Shown: piece by piece, positions 17,551-26,523 of the stretch
Layout of the letters: every line of letters begins with the position of its first letter
Numbering within the stretch: position 1 is the first letter of the stretch
Source of the DNA: Thiocystis minor
Lineage (GTDB): Bacteria > Pseudomonadota > Gammaproteobacteria > Chromatiales > Chromatiaceae
DNA: 64,000 nucleotides
Direction of reading: 5' to 3'
Assembly: GCF_016653465.1 (NCBI RefSeq)
Contig: NZ_NHSQ01000142.1
Location: 1-64,000 of the forward strand
Notes under the pieces: generated by a model
The model's database searches: none
Seen by the model: only the letters and a program-made list of their open reading frames with translations
Told to the model about the DNA's origin: nothing
Program-made: the position numbers and the translations under genes

Positions 17551-18993
17551 TTATGCAGCCCAACCGAGCCGTTTCAGATTGCGCTCCACCTCGTCCTGAT
17601 CGCTGTAATACGACTTGTGTCCGTCGCGGTCGAGATACCGTTCGTGTCCCTTGCCCGCGATCAGGGCCACCCAGGCTTCGTCCGTCGGGCGTTCCGCCAG
17701 CCAGTCGAACAGATGCGCGACCGCTTGTGGTCGCTCGACGATGACCTCCACGCCGTCCGTCGGCATGCCGGTTAGAATGTCCGCGATGATGCGTTCGGGG
17801 GCCTCGGTGCGCGGGTTGTCCGAGGTCACGATGCAGTGGTCGGACTGGCGCGCGACGGCGGCGCCCATCAGCGGGCGTTTACTGCGATCGCGGTCGCCGC
17901 CGCAGCCGAACAGGGTCAGGATGCGGGCCTGCGGGAAGCCGTCGCGGATGGCGGTCAGGATGGTGTCCAGCGCATCCGGGGTATGGGCGAAGTCGATGAC
18001 GATGGTCCGGTTGCCGATGGTCCGGCACTCGAAGCGCCCGTCCACGGGGCTCAGGTGTCGCCAGTCGGTACGCTCGCCGAGGCCGAGCACGCCGTCCGCC
18101 AGGGCGGTGGCGAGCGCATAATTCCGACGGTTGTGTTCGAGCGCGAGAAACGGCTTGGCCGCGATGGCGTCCGGCTCCAGGTTCGCTGGCGCCAGAACCT
18201 CGATCTGCACGCGCGACAGCCCCGCGTCCCGAAGCTGGCGGGCCACGGCCGGACTGCTGCAATAGAGTCGCCCGCCGTCCTGGATCAGGTCGAGAATGCG
18301 CGTCTTGGCGTTAAAATAGGACGACTCGTCGTGGTGATAGTCGAGATGGTCCTGGGTGAAGTTGGTCCACCCGGCGTTCTGAAGCGGGATGCCGTCGGCG
18401 CGTCCCTGGTCCAGTGCGTGACTGCTGATCTCCATGACCACGACATCGCAGCGGTCTTGTTGGGCGTGCAGCAGGCGACGCAGTTCGATCTGGGGCGGCG
18501 AGGTGAATCCGGTCTCCACCAGCCGTTCGCCGTTGCGAAAAAGCCCCAGGGTTCCGATGGAGAGCACCCGCTGGCCGTGGGCCGCGAGGATCGACTCCAG
18601 ATATTTGACGGTGGTGGTCTTGCCGTTGGTTCCGGTGACCCCGATGAACCGCAGTCGGTGTGTCTCCAACGGATAGCAGAGGTCGCAGAACTGCCCGACC
18701 ACACGGGGCCAGTCGTCGGGTCGGGTCACATAGATGGCGGTGTCCGGCAGGCGCTTGAAGCAATCGAGCGGGCGGTTGGTGACCAGCACCGAAAAGGCAC
18801 CATCGGCCAGATAGCGGCGGTAGAGTTCGTCATCGCTGCGTCCATCGTCGAAGCGCTGGAAAAAGAGGATCGAGCCGGCATCGCAGGCGTCCGCGCGCCA
18901 CTGGATGTTGGTGAGCGCGTGCCGCGTCGCCGGCGCGCGCCGCCAGGCGAAATCCAGAGTATCCAGCAGTTGGGAGAGCGGGTCGGTTGGCAT
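17551..18993 (-). CDS. MurE-like Mur ligase (UDP-MurNAc-tripeptide synthetase family)
   Basis: A 480-residue ATP-dependent amino-acid ligase. GVTGTNGKTTTVKYLESIL is the ATP loop. EISSHALDQGR, HLDYHHDESSYFNAK (carbamylated-Lys region) and TSDNPRTEAPERII follow. DNPR is the meso-diaminopimelate recognition motif of Gram-negative MurE. The first ~100 residues are unusual: the expected T.DSR..PGD.F motif is replaced by IQWRADACDAGSILFF. The gene also stands alone, outside a dcw cluster. It could be the working MurE or a paralogue with a different UDP-sugar or peptide acceptor. The ATG at 18993 is preferred over one at 19035, which would run into the divergent gene. Confidence 0.75.
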   Translation of the reverse strand: MPTDPLSQLLDTLDFAWRRAPATRHALTNIQWRADACDAGSILFFQRFDDGRSDDELYRRYLADGAFSVLVTNRPLDCFKRLPDTAIYVTRPDDWPRVVGQFCDLCYPLETHRLRFIGVTGTNGKTTTVKYLESILAAHGQRVLSIGTLGLFRNGERLVETGFTSPPQIELRRLLHAQQDRCDVVVMEISSHALDQGRADGIPLQNAGWTNFTQDHLDYHHDESSYFNAKTRILDLIQDGGRLYCSSPAVARQLRDAGLSRVQIEVLAPANLEPDAIAAKPFLALEHNRRNYALATALADGVLGLGERTDWRHLSPVDGRFECRTIGNRTIVIDFAHTPDALDTILTAIRDGFPQARILTLFGCGGDRDRSKRPLMGAAVARQSDHCIVTSDNPRTEAPERIIADILTGMPTDGVEVIVERPQAVAHLFDWLAERPTDEAWVALIAGKGHERYLDRDGHKSYYSDQDEVERNLKRLGWAA

Positions 18994-19027
18994 GGTGGCG
19001 GATGTCGGATCAGTGAGGAGAGGGTGC

Positions 19028-19504
19028 ATGTACATTCTCGCCGAGGAAGGCGTGATCGTCGAACTTTTGGGCCGTTTTGGGCTGAGCTATCGAATGATCG
19101 ATGCCGGGAGTCCTATCCCCGGCTCCTATTGGGGCGATCCCGAGGCCGGGCTGGTTGGCGATCGGCTCTATGCGCTCCCCACGACGCCGCTGCATTCGAT
19201 CCTGCATGAAGCCTGTCACTGGATCTGCATGGATCAACGCCGTCGCGACACACTGCAGACGGATGCGGGGGGCGACGATGCCGAGGAGAACGCGGTCTGT
19301 TATCTGCAACTGCTGCTGGCCGACGCCATCCCCGGTGTCGGGCACGAGCGTCTGTGCGCGGATATGGATGCATGGGGTTATAGCTTCCGGCTGGGATCGG
19401 CGCTGGCCTGGTTCGAGCGGGATGCCGCGGACGCGCGCGACTGGCTGCTCGGAGAGGGGTTGATCGACCCAGACAATTGCCCGACCTGGCGGGTGCGTCC
19501 TTGA
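19028..19504 (+). CDS. Small protein with HExxH motif, putative metal-binding hydrolase
   Basis: The product is 158 residues. SILHEACHWICMDQ contains HEACH, an HExxH zinc motif, and DDAEENAVCYLQLLLAD about 30 residues later could supply the third Glu ligand as in gluzincin-type folds. There is no signal peptide, so it is probably cytoplasmic. GGAGAGG lies just before the ATG at 19028, which decides the start; the frame is open further upstream but overlaps the divergent Mur ligase. The two genes share a 34-base divergent promoter region. No family name can be given. Confidence 0.65.
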   Translation: MYILAEEGVIVELLGRFGLSYRMIDAGSPIPGSYWGDPEAGLVGDRLYALPTTPLHSILHEACHWICMDQRRRDTLQTDAGGDDAEENAVCYLQLLLADAIPGVGHERLCADMDAWGYSFRLGSALAWFERDAADARDWLLGEGLIDPDNCPTWRVRP

Positions 19505-19567
19505 TGTCTCGCGCACTATACTTCGTGGGTCGGCCTCATTCTGTCACGACACTCGCGGGAGTTCTCC

Positions 19568-20128
19568 ATGCGCAAGATTTCACTGACAACCGTCGCCCTG
19601 ATCGCCATCCTGCCTACCCTGTCCTTCGCCTGGACGTCCTATCCTGGCTACCCGGTTCCCAATGGCCGGCCGCTCGGGGCGCCCTTCGGTCCGATGGCCC
19701 CCGGCGATCCGGGCGCTTGGCCCGTCATGCCCCCTAGCCCATTCGGCGCCCTGGCGCCCAGGGACAGAGAGAGCCGTCAGGTTCCGCCCACCAGCCGGAT
19801 GCGGATCGCGCGTCAGTCGACCAATGACGCCTATCTGATCGACATCGCGCTGGAGAACATCGATCCCGAGCGGGTTGAGATCCGGCCGGCGGGCCGGGGT
19901 CTGGCGATTTCCTACAGCACCCAGATGCAGACCAGCGAGGAAGAAACCCTGCCCCGTGGCGAGGGATTCCGGCGGAGTTACCAGGTTTCGCGTGGTTCGG
20001 CGAGTCGCCGCATTGCACTGCCACCGGATGCCGATCTGGCCAACCTGTCCCGCGAGGTTAGCGATAACCGCATCCGGCTGCGGATCCCGCGCGCGCTGGG
20101 TGGGCGCTGGCCGTCACCCATCCGCTAA
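19568..20128 (+). CDS. Exported Hsp20/alpha-crystallin-like protein
   Basis: A 186-residue protein beginning MRKISLTTVALIAILPTLSFA, a clear signal peptide. A proline- and glycine-rich linker (residues 22-75) follows, then an alpha-crystallin-like domain: YLIDIALENIDPERVEIRP, YQVSRGSASRRIALPP and ENRIRLRIPR-like NRIRLRIPR. Small heat-shock proteins hold unfolded proteins, normally in the cytoplasm; an exported version would act in the periplasm or envelope. The IxI-like tail is absent. GGGAG precedes the ATG. It is followed by a SnoaL-like gene and mtaB on the same strand. Confidence 0.75.
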   Translation: MRKISLTTVALIAILPTLSFAWTSYPGYPVPNGRPLGAPFGPMAPGDPGAWPVMPPSPFGALAPRDRESRQVPPTSRMRIARQSTNDAYLIDIALENIDPERVEIRPAGRGLAISYSTQMQTSEEETLPRGEGFRRSYQVSRGSASRRIALPPDADLANLSREVSDNRIRLRIPRALGGRWPSPIR

Positions 20129-20187
20129 GTCGGACGCCGCCGCGTCCAGAGTCATCCCACGAAATCAGCGTCGAGGAATCCCAACGC

Positions 20188-20607
20188 ATGCACTATGAAA
20201 CCCCACAGGATGCCGAGGACGCTTATTACGACGCGCTCGAGGCGGGCGACGCGGTGGCCATGGACGAGGTCTGGGAGGCGTCCGACAAGATCGCCTGTCT
20301 GTTGCCCATGACCCCGCTGGCTACCGGGCCGGAGGTCCGGCGTTTATGGCGCGCCGTCTTCGAGCAGGGCGCCCGGTTCGAGATCGAGGTGCGACACCAT
20401 CTCTGGATCGAAAACGGCGACCTCGCGATTCATCTGATCGAGGAACGCACCGGCGCCCAGCACGACGGATCACCGCTGCCGGCCATCTACGGAACCAATG
20501 TATTCCGTCTCGGCCCCGATGGCTGGCGTCTCCTGCTGCACCAGAACTCGCCGGCGCCGCTCCCGCCGTCGGGCGCGGCGTCCAGCCAGCGCACGGCGCT
20601 TGCCTGA
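20188..20607 (+). CDS. SnoaL/NTF2-fold protein
   Basis: A 139-residue protein. The pattern AEDAYYDALEAGDAVAMDEVWEASDKIACLLP, given here by its ends, with LIEERTG and NVFRLGPDGWRLLLHQNSP at the C-terminus is typical of SnoaL-like/DUF4440 cone-shaped proteins. These can be small enzymes or ligand-binding proteins, so the exact role is not predictable. GAGGA before the ATG supports the start. The gene lies 15 bases before mtaB. Confidence 0.75.
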   Translation: MHYETPQDAEDAYYDALEAGDAVAMDEVWEASDKIACLLPMTPLATGPEVRRLWRAVFEQGARFEIEVRHHLWIENGDLAIHLIEERTGAQHDGSPLPAIYGTNVFRLGPDGWRLLLHQNSPAPLPPSGAASSQRTALA

Positions 20608-20622
20608 GTCGGGCGCGGCTGA

Positions 20623-21918
20623 ATGCGCGTCAAGCTCCTGTCGCTGGGCTGTCGTCTCAACGAGGCGGAATCGGAAGACTGGGCCGACCGCTTTCAAGCG
20701 CAGGGATGTCAGGTCGTCGGCGACGAGGATCCGGCCGACCTGATCGTGATCAATACCTGCGCCGTCACCCAACAGGCGGTGCGCAAATCGCGCCAAATCC
20801 TGCGCCGCAGCCATCGCGTCAATCCAGGGGCGCGGCTGATCGTCAGCGGCTGCCTGGCCGCGCTGGAGGCGGAGTCGCTAGCGGGGGAGGGCGTCGATCT
20901 GGTGGTTGGCAACCAGGACAAGGATCGACTGGTCGAGATTGCGCTCGACGCACTCGCCATCCCGTCCATGCCGGAACTGGCGATCACCAATGACGCCAGT
21001 CCGCTGTTCACTCGCGGTCGTCAGCGCGCCTTCGTCAAGGTTCAGGATGGCTGCCGCTATCGCTGCACATTCTGCATTACGACACAGGCGCGCGGCGAGG
21101 AGCGTAGTCGTCCCGTCAGCGAGGCGGTCGCGGCGATCACTCGTCTGCACCGTGCTGGTCTCCAGGAAGTCGTGCTGACCGGCGTGCATCTGGGCGGTTA
21201 CGGGAGCGACACGGACGGCGATCTGGCCGCGCTGGTGAGCAGGATCCTCGCCGAGACCGAGATTCCGCGTCTGCGTCTGGGATCGCTGGAACCCTGGGAT
21301 CTGCCAGATGACTTCTGGGGGCTGTTCGCCGATGCGCGGCTCATGCCCCATCTGCATTTGCCGCTGCAAAGCGGCTCCGATCATGTGCTGCGGCGCATGG
21401 CCCGCCGCTGCAAGACTGACGAATTCGCCCGGCTGGTTGCACGGGGCCGCGCCCTGATCCCGGATCTCAACATCACGACCGACATCATCGTCGGCTTTCC
21501 GGGCGAGGATGTGGACGACTGGCGGCGCACCCTGGCGTTCGCCGAGGTGATGCGGTTCGGACATATCCATGTCTTCAGCTACTCGCCACGGGCGGGAACC
21601 CTGGCGGCCACGCTGCCGGATCAGGTGGATGCGGGGACGAAACGACAGCGCTGTCAGGACTTGCAGGCGCTCGCGGTCCGGATGAAAGGGGAGATTCTGC
21701 GCGCACAGATCGGCAAACGGGCACGAGTGCTCTGCGAAGGGCCGGACGATGGTGAGCGGCGCGAAAGCCGTTTCGGCTATACGCCCAACTATCTGCCGGT
21801 GCATGTCGTGGCGGACGCCCCCGGAGTGACAGGCAATCGACTGATCGATGTCACCCTGACCGGTCTTGCCGCAAGCGGCGATGCCATGGTGGGTCAGCCA
21901 GTCCGCCGCCCGGAGTAA
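20623..21918 (+). CDS. mtaB: tRNA (N6-threonylcarbamoyladenosine(37)-C2)-methylthiotransferase MtaB
   Basis: A 431-residue radical-SAM enzyme that adds a methylthio group to ct6A/t6A at tRNA position 37. The N-terminal MTTase domain has its three cluster cysteines in SLGCRLNEAESE, INTCAVT and VSGCLAA. The radical-SAM motif is DGCRYRCTFCITTQARGEERS with C-x3-C-x2-C. LHLPLQSGSDHVLRRMARR is another family signature. A short TRAM-like region ends the protein. The initiating ATG has little visible ribosome-binding sequence, so translation may be coupled to the gene before it. Confidence 0.9.
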   Translation: MRVKLLSLGCRLNEAESEDWADRFQAQGCQVVGDEDPADLIVINTCAVTQQAVRKSRQILRRSHRVNPGARLIVSGCLAALEAESLAGEGVDLVVGNQDKDRLVEIALDALAIPSMPELAITNDASPLFTRGRQRAFVKVQDGCRYRCTFCITTQARGEERSRPVSEAVAAITRLHRAGLQEVVLTGVHLGGYGSDTDGDLAALVSRILAETEIPRLRLGSLEPWDLPDDFWGLFADARLMPHLHLPLQSGSDHVLRRMARRCKTDEFARLVARGRALIPDLNITTDIIVGFPGEDVDDWRRTLAFAEVMRFGHIHVFSYSPRAGTLAATLPDQVDAGTKRQRCQDLQALAVRMKGEILRAQIGKRARVLCEGPDDGERRESRFGYTPNYLPVHVVADAPGVTGNRLIDVTLTGLAASGDAMVGQPVRRPE

Positions 21919-21996
21919 ACCGCGTTCGCTCCGACGGTCATACGCGCGGGCCAGCCGGGTCGACCGCTTGAAATGACGCAATCCATGCTCTTGTCG

Positions 21997-22551
21997 TTAG
22001 AGTCCGCTCTCGATCCGCGCCTCGCGCGCACGGTCCAACTCGGTCGCGATATAGTTCAGCGAAATCCCCAGCTCACGGGTCCAGGAGAGTTCGATACGCC
22101 AGGCCGGGGAGGGTTGCCACTGGTGCACCGCGCGTCCGTCGCCGCGGCGAATCGAGGCAAGGCGCGCGGCCGGGGTCTCGGCATACTCTGGGAACTGACT
22201 CTGGTCTTCGCCCGGGCCATATTTCTCGCGCAGCAGGCGATAGGTGTCGTCAAAGCGAAGCTGGGTCGAGACCCCGTAGGCGCGCACCACCTTGTAAATG
22301 CGCTTGGCAAAGGCCAGCACATAGAGCTGATTGTCGCCGTCGGGAAACACCAGAGCCAGACTGTCCGCCACGTTCCGATAGACCGCGGGGGCTGGCGCGG
22401 TTTGCAGCAGAGGGGTGACATCGCCGCCCAGACAGTAACGGTCGAACACCAGCTTGAGGCATGGGTCGTCCGCCAGGGCGGGCCCGGCGAGCAGGAGCAA
22501 CCCGATCGTCAGCGCAACCGCAGCGCCCCGCGCACCCGATGTTCCAGCCAT
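21997..22551 (-). CDS. Secreted protein of unknown function
   Basis: A 184-residue protein with a hydrophobic signal segment AAVALTIGLLLLAGPALA. Two cysteines, in DDPCLKLVFDRYCLGGD, sit just after it and probably form a disulfide. No family is recognised. GAGG precedes the ATG. It starts 25 bases after the murI stop on the same strand, so the two are probably co-transcribed; nothing in the sequence links it to peptidoglycan. Confidence 0.65.
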   Translation of the reverse strand: MAGTSGARGAAVALTIGLLLLAGPALADDPCLKLVFDRYCLGGDVTPLLQTAPAPAVYRNVADSLALVFPDGDNQLYVLAFAKRIYKVVRAYGVSTQLRFDDTYRLLREKYGPGEDQSQFPEYAETPAARLASIRRGDGRAVHQWQPSPAWRIELSWTRELGISLNYIATELDRAREARIESGL

Positions 22552-22576
22552 GACGTCGCGCCTCGCGTGGTGATCT

Positions 22577-23404
22577 CTAGAGAGAATAACCCATCACGTT
22601 CTTCCGGGCGCCGGTATCGAACGGCTCCAGCACGATATCCGTCCGCCAGAGTCGGGCGATCAGCCCCTGGGTCGCCATTGGATCCCCGCTGGTCCAGAAG
22701 CGCTCGCGGCCGATCCGATCCGCGGGCGCCAGCAAGCCGGCCTCGGTCAGGCGTCGCCGCACCTGACGGGCGACCGCCGCCCCCGAATCCAGCACCGCGA
22801 CGTCCGGACCGGCCAGTTCCTCGATCAAGGGCGTCAAATGCGGATAGTGGGTACAGCCCAGTACCAGGGTGTCGGCTCCGCGCGCCAGCAGCGGCAGGAG
22901 AAACCCGGTGAGCAGGGTCCGGGTCGGCTCGCCGTCGAGGTCGCCGGACTCCACCCGCTCCACCAGACCGGGACAGGGTTGCGGCAGGATTCGGGTGCTC
23001 AGGTCGATCCGGCCCAGCAACTCCGCGAAGGTTTGGCTGGCAAGCGTCTGGCGGGTGGCCAGGACGCCCACCACACCGGAGCGCGTGCGCTCCACCGCCG
23101 GCTTGACCGCCGGCTCCATGGCCACGATGGGGATCGGATAGCGGCTGCGCAGCACTTTGGCCGCGGCGCCGGTCGCCGTGTTACAGGCCACCACGACCGT
23201 CTTGGCGCCTTGATCAAGCAGGAACTCGGTAATGGTCACCGCGCGCGACTCGATGGCCGCCAGCGGCTTGTCGCCATAGGGCGCATGGCCGCAATCCGCC
23301 ACGTAGAACAGATCCTCGTGGGGCAATTCGCGACGGATCTCGCGCAGCACCGAGAGCCCCCCGACGCCGGAATCGAAAACGCCGATAGGTTGACGAGGGT
23401 TCAT
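22577..23404 (-). CDS. murI: Glutamate racemase
   Basis: A 275-residue cytoplasmic enzyme making D-glutamate for peptidoglycan. GVFDSGVGGLSVLREI at the N-terminus, TVVVACNTATGAA with the first catalytic Cys, and LVLGCTHYPHL with the second are all present. The frame is open upstream to 23506, but family members begin about eight residues before the GVFDSG motif, which fits the ATG at 23404. Confidence 0.95.
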   Translation of the reverse strand: MNPRQPIGVFDSGVGGLSVLREIRRELPHEDLFYVADCGHAPYGDKPLAAIESRAVTITEFLLDQGAKTVVVACNTATGAAAKVLRSRYPIPIVAMEPAVKPAVERTRSGVVGVLATRQTLASQTFAELLGRIDLSTRILPQPCPGLVERVESGDLDGEPTRTLLTGFLLPLLARGADTLVLGCTHYPHLTPLIEELAGPDVAVLDSGAAVARQVRRRLTEAGLLAPADRIGRERFWTSGDPMATQGLIARLWRTDIVLEPFDTGARKNVMGYSL

Positions 23405-23630
23405 GGCACTCTCCGGGTCATGGCGATCGGCGGCGGGACGGCCCGCTTGAAGCGAGCAGAAACCACTCGCGGGACAGGGTCCGGCATGTCTGATCAATCC
23501 GTCCAAAAACCGGGCAGTCTATGACCCGTTGGCGGGGCTGACAATGCGTGGGTCGCCAGCGCGCGGCTGGATTCGATCCCGGACATGGCCTAGCCTAGTG
23601 CAACTGTGCGAAAGTCCAAGACCGTCTCAG

Positions 23631-23725
<95 letters not shown>

Positions 23726-23805
23726 GGAGGCTCCGGTCTCGGAACTTGAGCAGCGAAGCACGAGCGACCTATCACAGATCTTCCAGCCACACAGGAAATC
23801 CAACC

Positions 23806-25296
23806 ATGCGTAAACTCCTGGGCGCGCTTGCGCTCCTCGCCACCGGTACTGTCCAGGCCGCAATCCCCGCCACGCCCGTGATGACGGTCTACGAATTCAA
23901 TGGCCCACTGGAGGTGCCGTATTTCAATGCCGGCGATCTGTCCCGCGCGGGAACCCTGACCCAGGGCACCTCGCTGATCCCCTGTCTGCCGATCCGCGAT
24001 GGCAAGCCACTGACGGATCAAAGCGGAACGCCCTATGTCGGCTTCGAGACCGTGGTGGATCCGCGCCAGGCGTCCCGCGCGTCGACCGAGGTCTTCAAGC
24101 GCACGGTTGCCGAGCGCAAGGCGCTCAAGGTCAAGAACCACCACTGTCCGGCGGGCGCTCGGCATGTCATCGGCATTCGCGATCTCTACGCACTGGAGAA
24201 GGCACCGTCCTTCGATCCGCCCCGCGCGGGCGGTGGACGCGCGGAGTCGGGCGTCAGCGAACTGGACCGCATCGTGCGCGCCTTCCATGCCTCCAGCGAC
24301 TGCGAGGGGGCGAATGTCAAACTGACGGGTCGGCGTCCCGCTTTAAAGCGCGCCTGGGACGACTTCATCCGCGATCATCAGGATTTGGGCTCGCCGACCA
24401 CGCTCGCCCGCGCCAAGCATCTGGATTATGTCATGCGCACGGCGATCTACGAGGGCCACCTGGGGCGCGGCTGCAATGCCTATGGCGCCTGCGAACGCAA
24501 CATCATCGCACTCTCCATCCGTAACCGCGCCGTCGGGCAGTGCCGGAAGAATCAGGGCTGCGGCTTTCCGGGCGATTTTCAGGGTGCCGCGTCGTCGGTT
24601 TCGCAGTACAACATCTGGGACGAATACCTGACCCAGATCTCGGGTCTGACCTCCTGTTTTCTCCGCCCGGATCTGGCCAGCGATGACCGCTACGCCAAGC
24701 TCCAGGCGATGTACGCCCAGAGTCTGCCCGATGTCGAGCGGATTCTGTTTGGCGACGATGCCGATTTGCGAGCGGTGTTCCCGAACAATTCGCTGACCGA
24801 CCTCACGTCCATGCGTCACTACTATCACGCGCCGGCCATGGGCAAATGTTTCCCGAACCATGACCGGGTGGAATACATGTCCGGCGCGGTGGCCCGCAAG
24901 GGCGACGATTTCGCGCTGATCGCCAATACCCGTATCCAGGTTGGCACCAAATCCGCGGACGGCTATGCCTTCGAGGAGTTTCGCTTCGAGGAGGCGCCGG
25001 ACCGGGATCTCGTGCGGATCGAGAACAACTACCCCGGTTTCCGGGTCGATGCCCGCAAGGTCTCGCTGCGCGCGCCGGGATCCTGCCCGGCCTACGGCAT
25101 CCCGAGCGGCTGCCGCTCGGGGGCGGTCGGGCGTTATCGCAAAACCCCGAACTGGCTGAGCGACGGCAAGCCACTGGGCATGACCTGCAGGCTCTCCAAT
25201 CGGGGCGAATCCTGCCGGGACGAAGGCACGACGAACACGGTGGAAGTCGGCGGGGTCTGCGACAAGGAAATGCGACCGGTCGCCGGGGTGCGCTGA
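23806..25296 (+). CDS. Secreted cysteine-rich protein of unknown function
   Basis: A 496-residue protein starting MRKLLGALALLATGTVQA, a clear signal peptide; the frame is open upstream to 23746 but that would bury the signal. Fourteen cysteines occur in the mature part, several in pairs (GCNAYGAC, CRKNQGC, CPAYGIPSGC), which indicates an oxidised, disulfide-rich periplasmic or extracellular protein. AGGA lies upstream. No family is recognised. Together with the DsbD and TlpA-like genes in this window it suggests active periplasmic thiol chemistry, though nothing links them directly. Confidence 0.7.
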   Translation: MRKLLGALALLATGTVQAAIPATPVMTVYEFNGPLEVPYFNAGDLSRAGTLTQGTSLIPCLPIRDGKPLTDQSGTPYVGFETVVDPRQASRASTEVFKRTVAERKALKVKNHHCPAGARHVIGIRDLYALEKAPSFDPPRAGGGRAESGVSELDRIVRAFHASSDCEGANVKLTGRRPALKRAWDDFIRDHQDLGSPTTLARAKHLDYVMRTAIYEGHLGRGCNAYGACERNIIALSIRNRAVGQCRKNQGCGFPGDFQGAASSVSQYNIWDEYLTQISGLTSCFLRPDLASDDRYAKLQAMYAQSLPDVERILFGDDADLRAVFPNNSLTDLTSMRHYYHAPAMGKCFPNHDRVEYMSGAVARKGDDFALIANTRIQVGTKSADGYAFEEFRFEEAPDRDLVRIENNYPGFRVDARKVSLRAPGSCPAYGIPSGCRSGAVGRYRKTPNWLSDGKPLGMTCRLSNRGESCRDEGTTNTVEVGGVCDKEMRPVAGVR

Positions 25297-25333
25297 GTCC
25301 CTGAACCTGGAAAGCGCAGTCGACCGCAAAAAC

Positions 25334-25348
25334 TGGCGCGTATTGTGC
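25334..25348 (+). promoter_or_regulatory. Candidate sigma-54 (RpoN) promoter of cowN
   Basis: TGGCGCGTATTGTGC has GG and GC separated by exactly ten bases, matching the -24/-12 consensus TGGCACG-N4-TTGCW with two differences. It is 165 bases upstream of the cowN start on the same strand. Nitrogen-fixation genes are commonly transcribed by RpoN with NifA. No TGT-N10-ACA site was found upstream of it. An 11-base direct repeat CCGATTGATCT lies downstream at 25396 and 25441. Confidence 0.55.
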
Positions 25349-25460
25349 CTTTATTCCATCAAGTGCCCCGTCAACGTGATGCCGGGGCCATCTATCCGAT
25401 TGATCTCTATATAGAAGCTGATCATCGCGACGAACGTCCGCCGATTGATCTTCACGCCGC

Positions 25461-25488
25461 ATTGCGGCAATTGTCGACTGTCCGACAG
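25461..25488 (+). promoter_or_regulatory. Paired dyads upstream of cowN, TGTCG-N6-CGACA
   Basis: ATTGC-G-GCAAT at 25461-25471 is followed by TGTCG-ACTGTC-CGACA at 25472-25487. The second fits both the NifA pattern TGT-N10-ACA and, from memory, the CooA pattern TGTCA-N6-CGACA for the CO-sensing CRP-family regulator. It is only 26 bases before the start codon and downstream of the sigma-54 match, which is a poor position for an activator site. A repressor site or RNA hairpin is possible. Confidence 0.4.
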
Positions 25489-25513
25489 AACCACATGCCA
25501 TGAGGTATCAAAG

Positions 25514-25804
25514 GTGTCGTGTCCCGTGGAAAAAACCGACCGCTACATCAGTTTCGATGGCATCGCCTGTGACGAGCATGCCCGGCGCATCGTCCTCTCG
25601 ATCCGGGAGTGCATTGGCGATGCCGCCCGGCCGTCGCCTTGGCAGTCCTATTTCGAGACCAAATTGATCGAGTCGGAACGAAGGGGTCATGACGAGCTGT
25701 ATTTCGTGGGAAGTCAGGTCAACGCGATCCGCGAGTTGTTCGAGCAGTATGGACGCGAGGAGGCACTGGACTTGCTGGAGCGAGTCGAGGAGGAGTGCTG
25801 TTAA
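25514..25804 (+). CDS. cowN: N2-fixation sustaining protein CowN
   Basis: The product is 96 residues, the usual CowN size. [18 protein letters not shown] at the N-terminus and [19 protein letters not shown] then EEECC at the C-terminus match the family closely. CowN protects nitrogenase from inhibition by carbon monoxide and allows N2-dependent growth in its presence. I chose the GTG at 25514 because GAGG lies eight bases before it; a GTG at 25526 is the alternative. An ATG at 25445 would add residues absent from the family. The gene stands alone, without nif genes in the window, and its last four bases overlap the end of convergent lipB. Confidence 0.92.
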   Translation: MSCPVEKTDRYISFDGIACDEHARRIVLSIRECIGDAARPSPWQSYFETKLIESERRGHDELYFVGSQVNAIRELFEQYGREEALDLLERVEEECC

Positions 25805-26523
25805 CGCGCGTCCGGCGGGTCGTACTCGGCCTGTTCGCGTTGCCCTGAAGGCCGAAGAGCCGAGTGCAACTCGGCGATCCCAGGAGGGGCTAGGAGGCAT
25901 CCGAGGATTTCTGTCAGCGCCCGGCCCGCGTCGGCGACCGTGATCCCTGGAACCAGATCCGAGACCTGCGCGATGGCGAGCCCGGCGTAACCGCAGGGGT
26001 TGATGCGTCGGAAGGGTTCGAGATCCATCGCGACATTCAGGGCCAGCCCGTGATAGCTGCATCCGTGGCGGATCCGCAGGCCAAGCGAGGCGATCTTGGC
26101 ATTCGCCACATAAACGCCGGGCGCATTGGGGCGGCGCGCCGCGGCGACCCCATAGGCGTCGAGCAGATCGATGACGCCTTGCTCCAGCAGGTTTACCAAC
26201 CGCTTGACGCCGAGACCGGTCCGCCGCAGATCGAGCAGCGGATAGACGATCAACTGTCCGGGGCCGTGATAGGTCACTTGTCCGCCCCGATCCGACTGGA
26301 CGACCGGAATCGCGCCCGGCGCCAGGATGTGCTCCAGGCGGCCGGCCTGACCCAGGGTGAAGACAGGCGGATGTTCGAGCAGCCAGACCTCGTCGCGGGT
26401 GTCCTCGCGGCGGGCATCGGTCCAGTCGCGCATCGCGGCGAGCGTGGCCGGGTAATCCTGAAGACCGGGCAGGCGGCGGACCCGAAAGGGAGGCTCGCGC
26501 AGGGTAGGGCGGTCGTCGCTCAC
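25801..26523 (-). CDS. lipB: Octanoyl-[acyl-carrier-protein]:protein N-octanoyltransferase
   Basis: A 240-residue enzyme that moves octanoyl groups from ACP to lipoyl domains, the first step of lipoate synthesis. [20 protein letters not shown] is the family signature. [11 protein letters not shown] carries the conserved Lys, and [13 protein letters not shown] the active Cys. The start overlaps the end of ybeD by four bases (ATGA), showing translational coupling. It is the last gene of the minus-strand envelope block. lipA is not adjacent. Confidence 0.95.
   Translation of the reverse strand: MSDDRPTLREPPFRVRRLPGLQDYPATLAAMRDWTDARREDTRDEVWLLEHPPVFTLGQAGRLEHILAPGAIPVVQSDRGGQVTYHGPGQLIVYPLLDLRRTGLGVKRLVNLLEQGVIDLLDAYGVAAARRPNAPGVYVANAKIASLGLRIRHGCSYHGLALNVAMDLEPFRRINPCGYAGLAIAQVSDLVPGITVADAGRALTEILGCLLAPPGIAELHSALRPSGQREQAEYDPPDAR

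Noticed and set aside
17836-19209. A 457-codon plus-strand frame
   Set aside because: It is antisense to the MurE-like ligase, which has clear motifs; the first part of the HExxH protein is read in a different frame.
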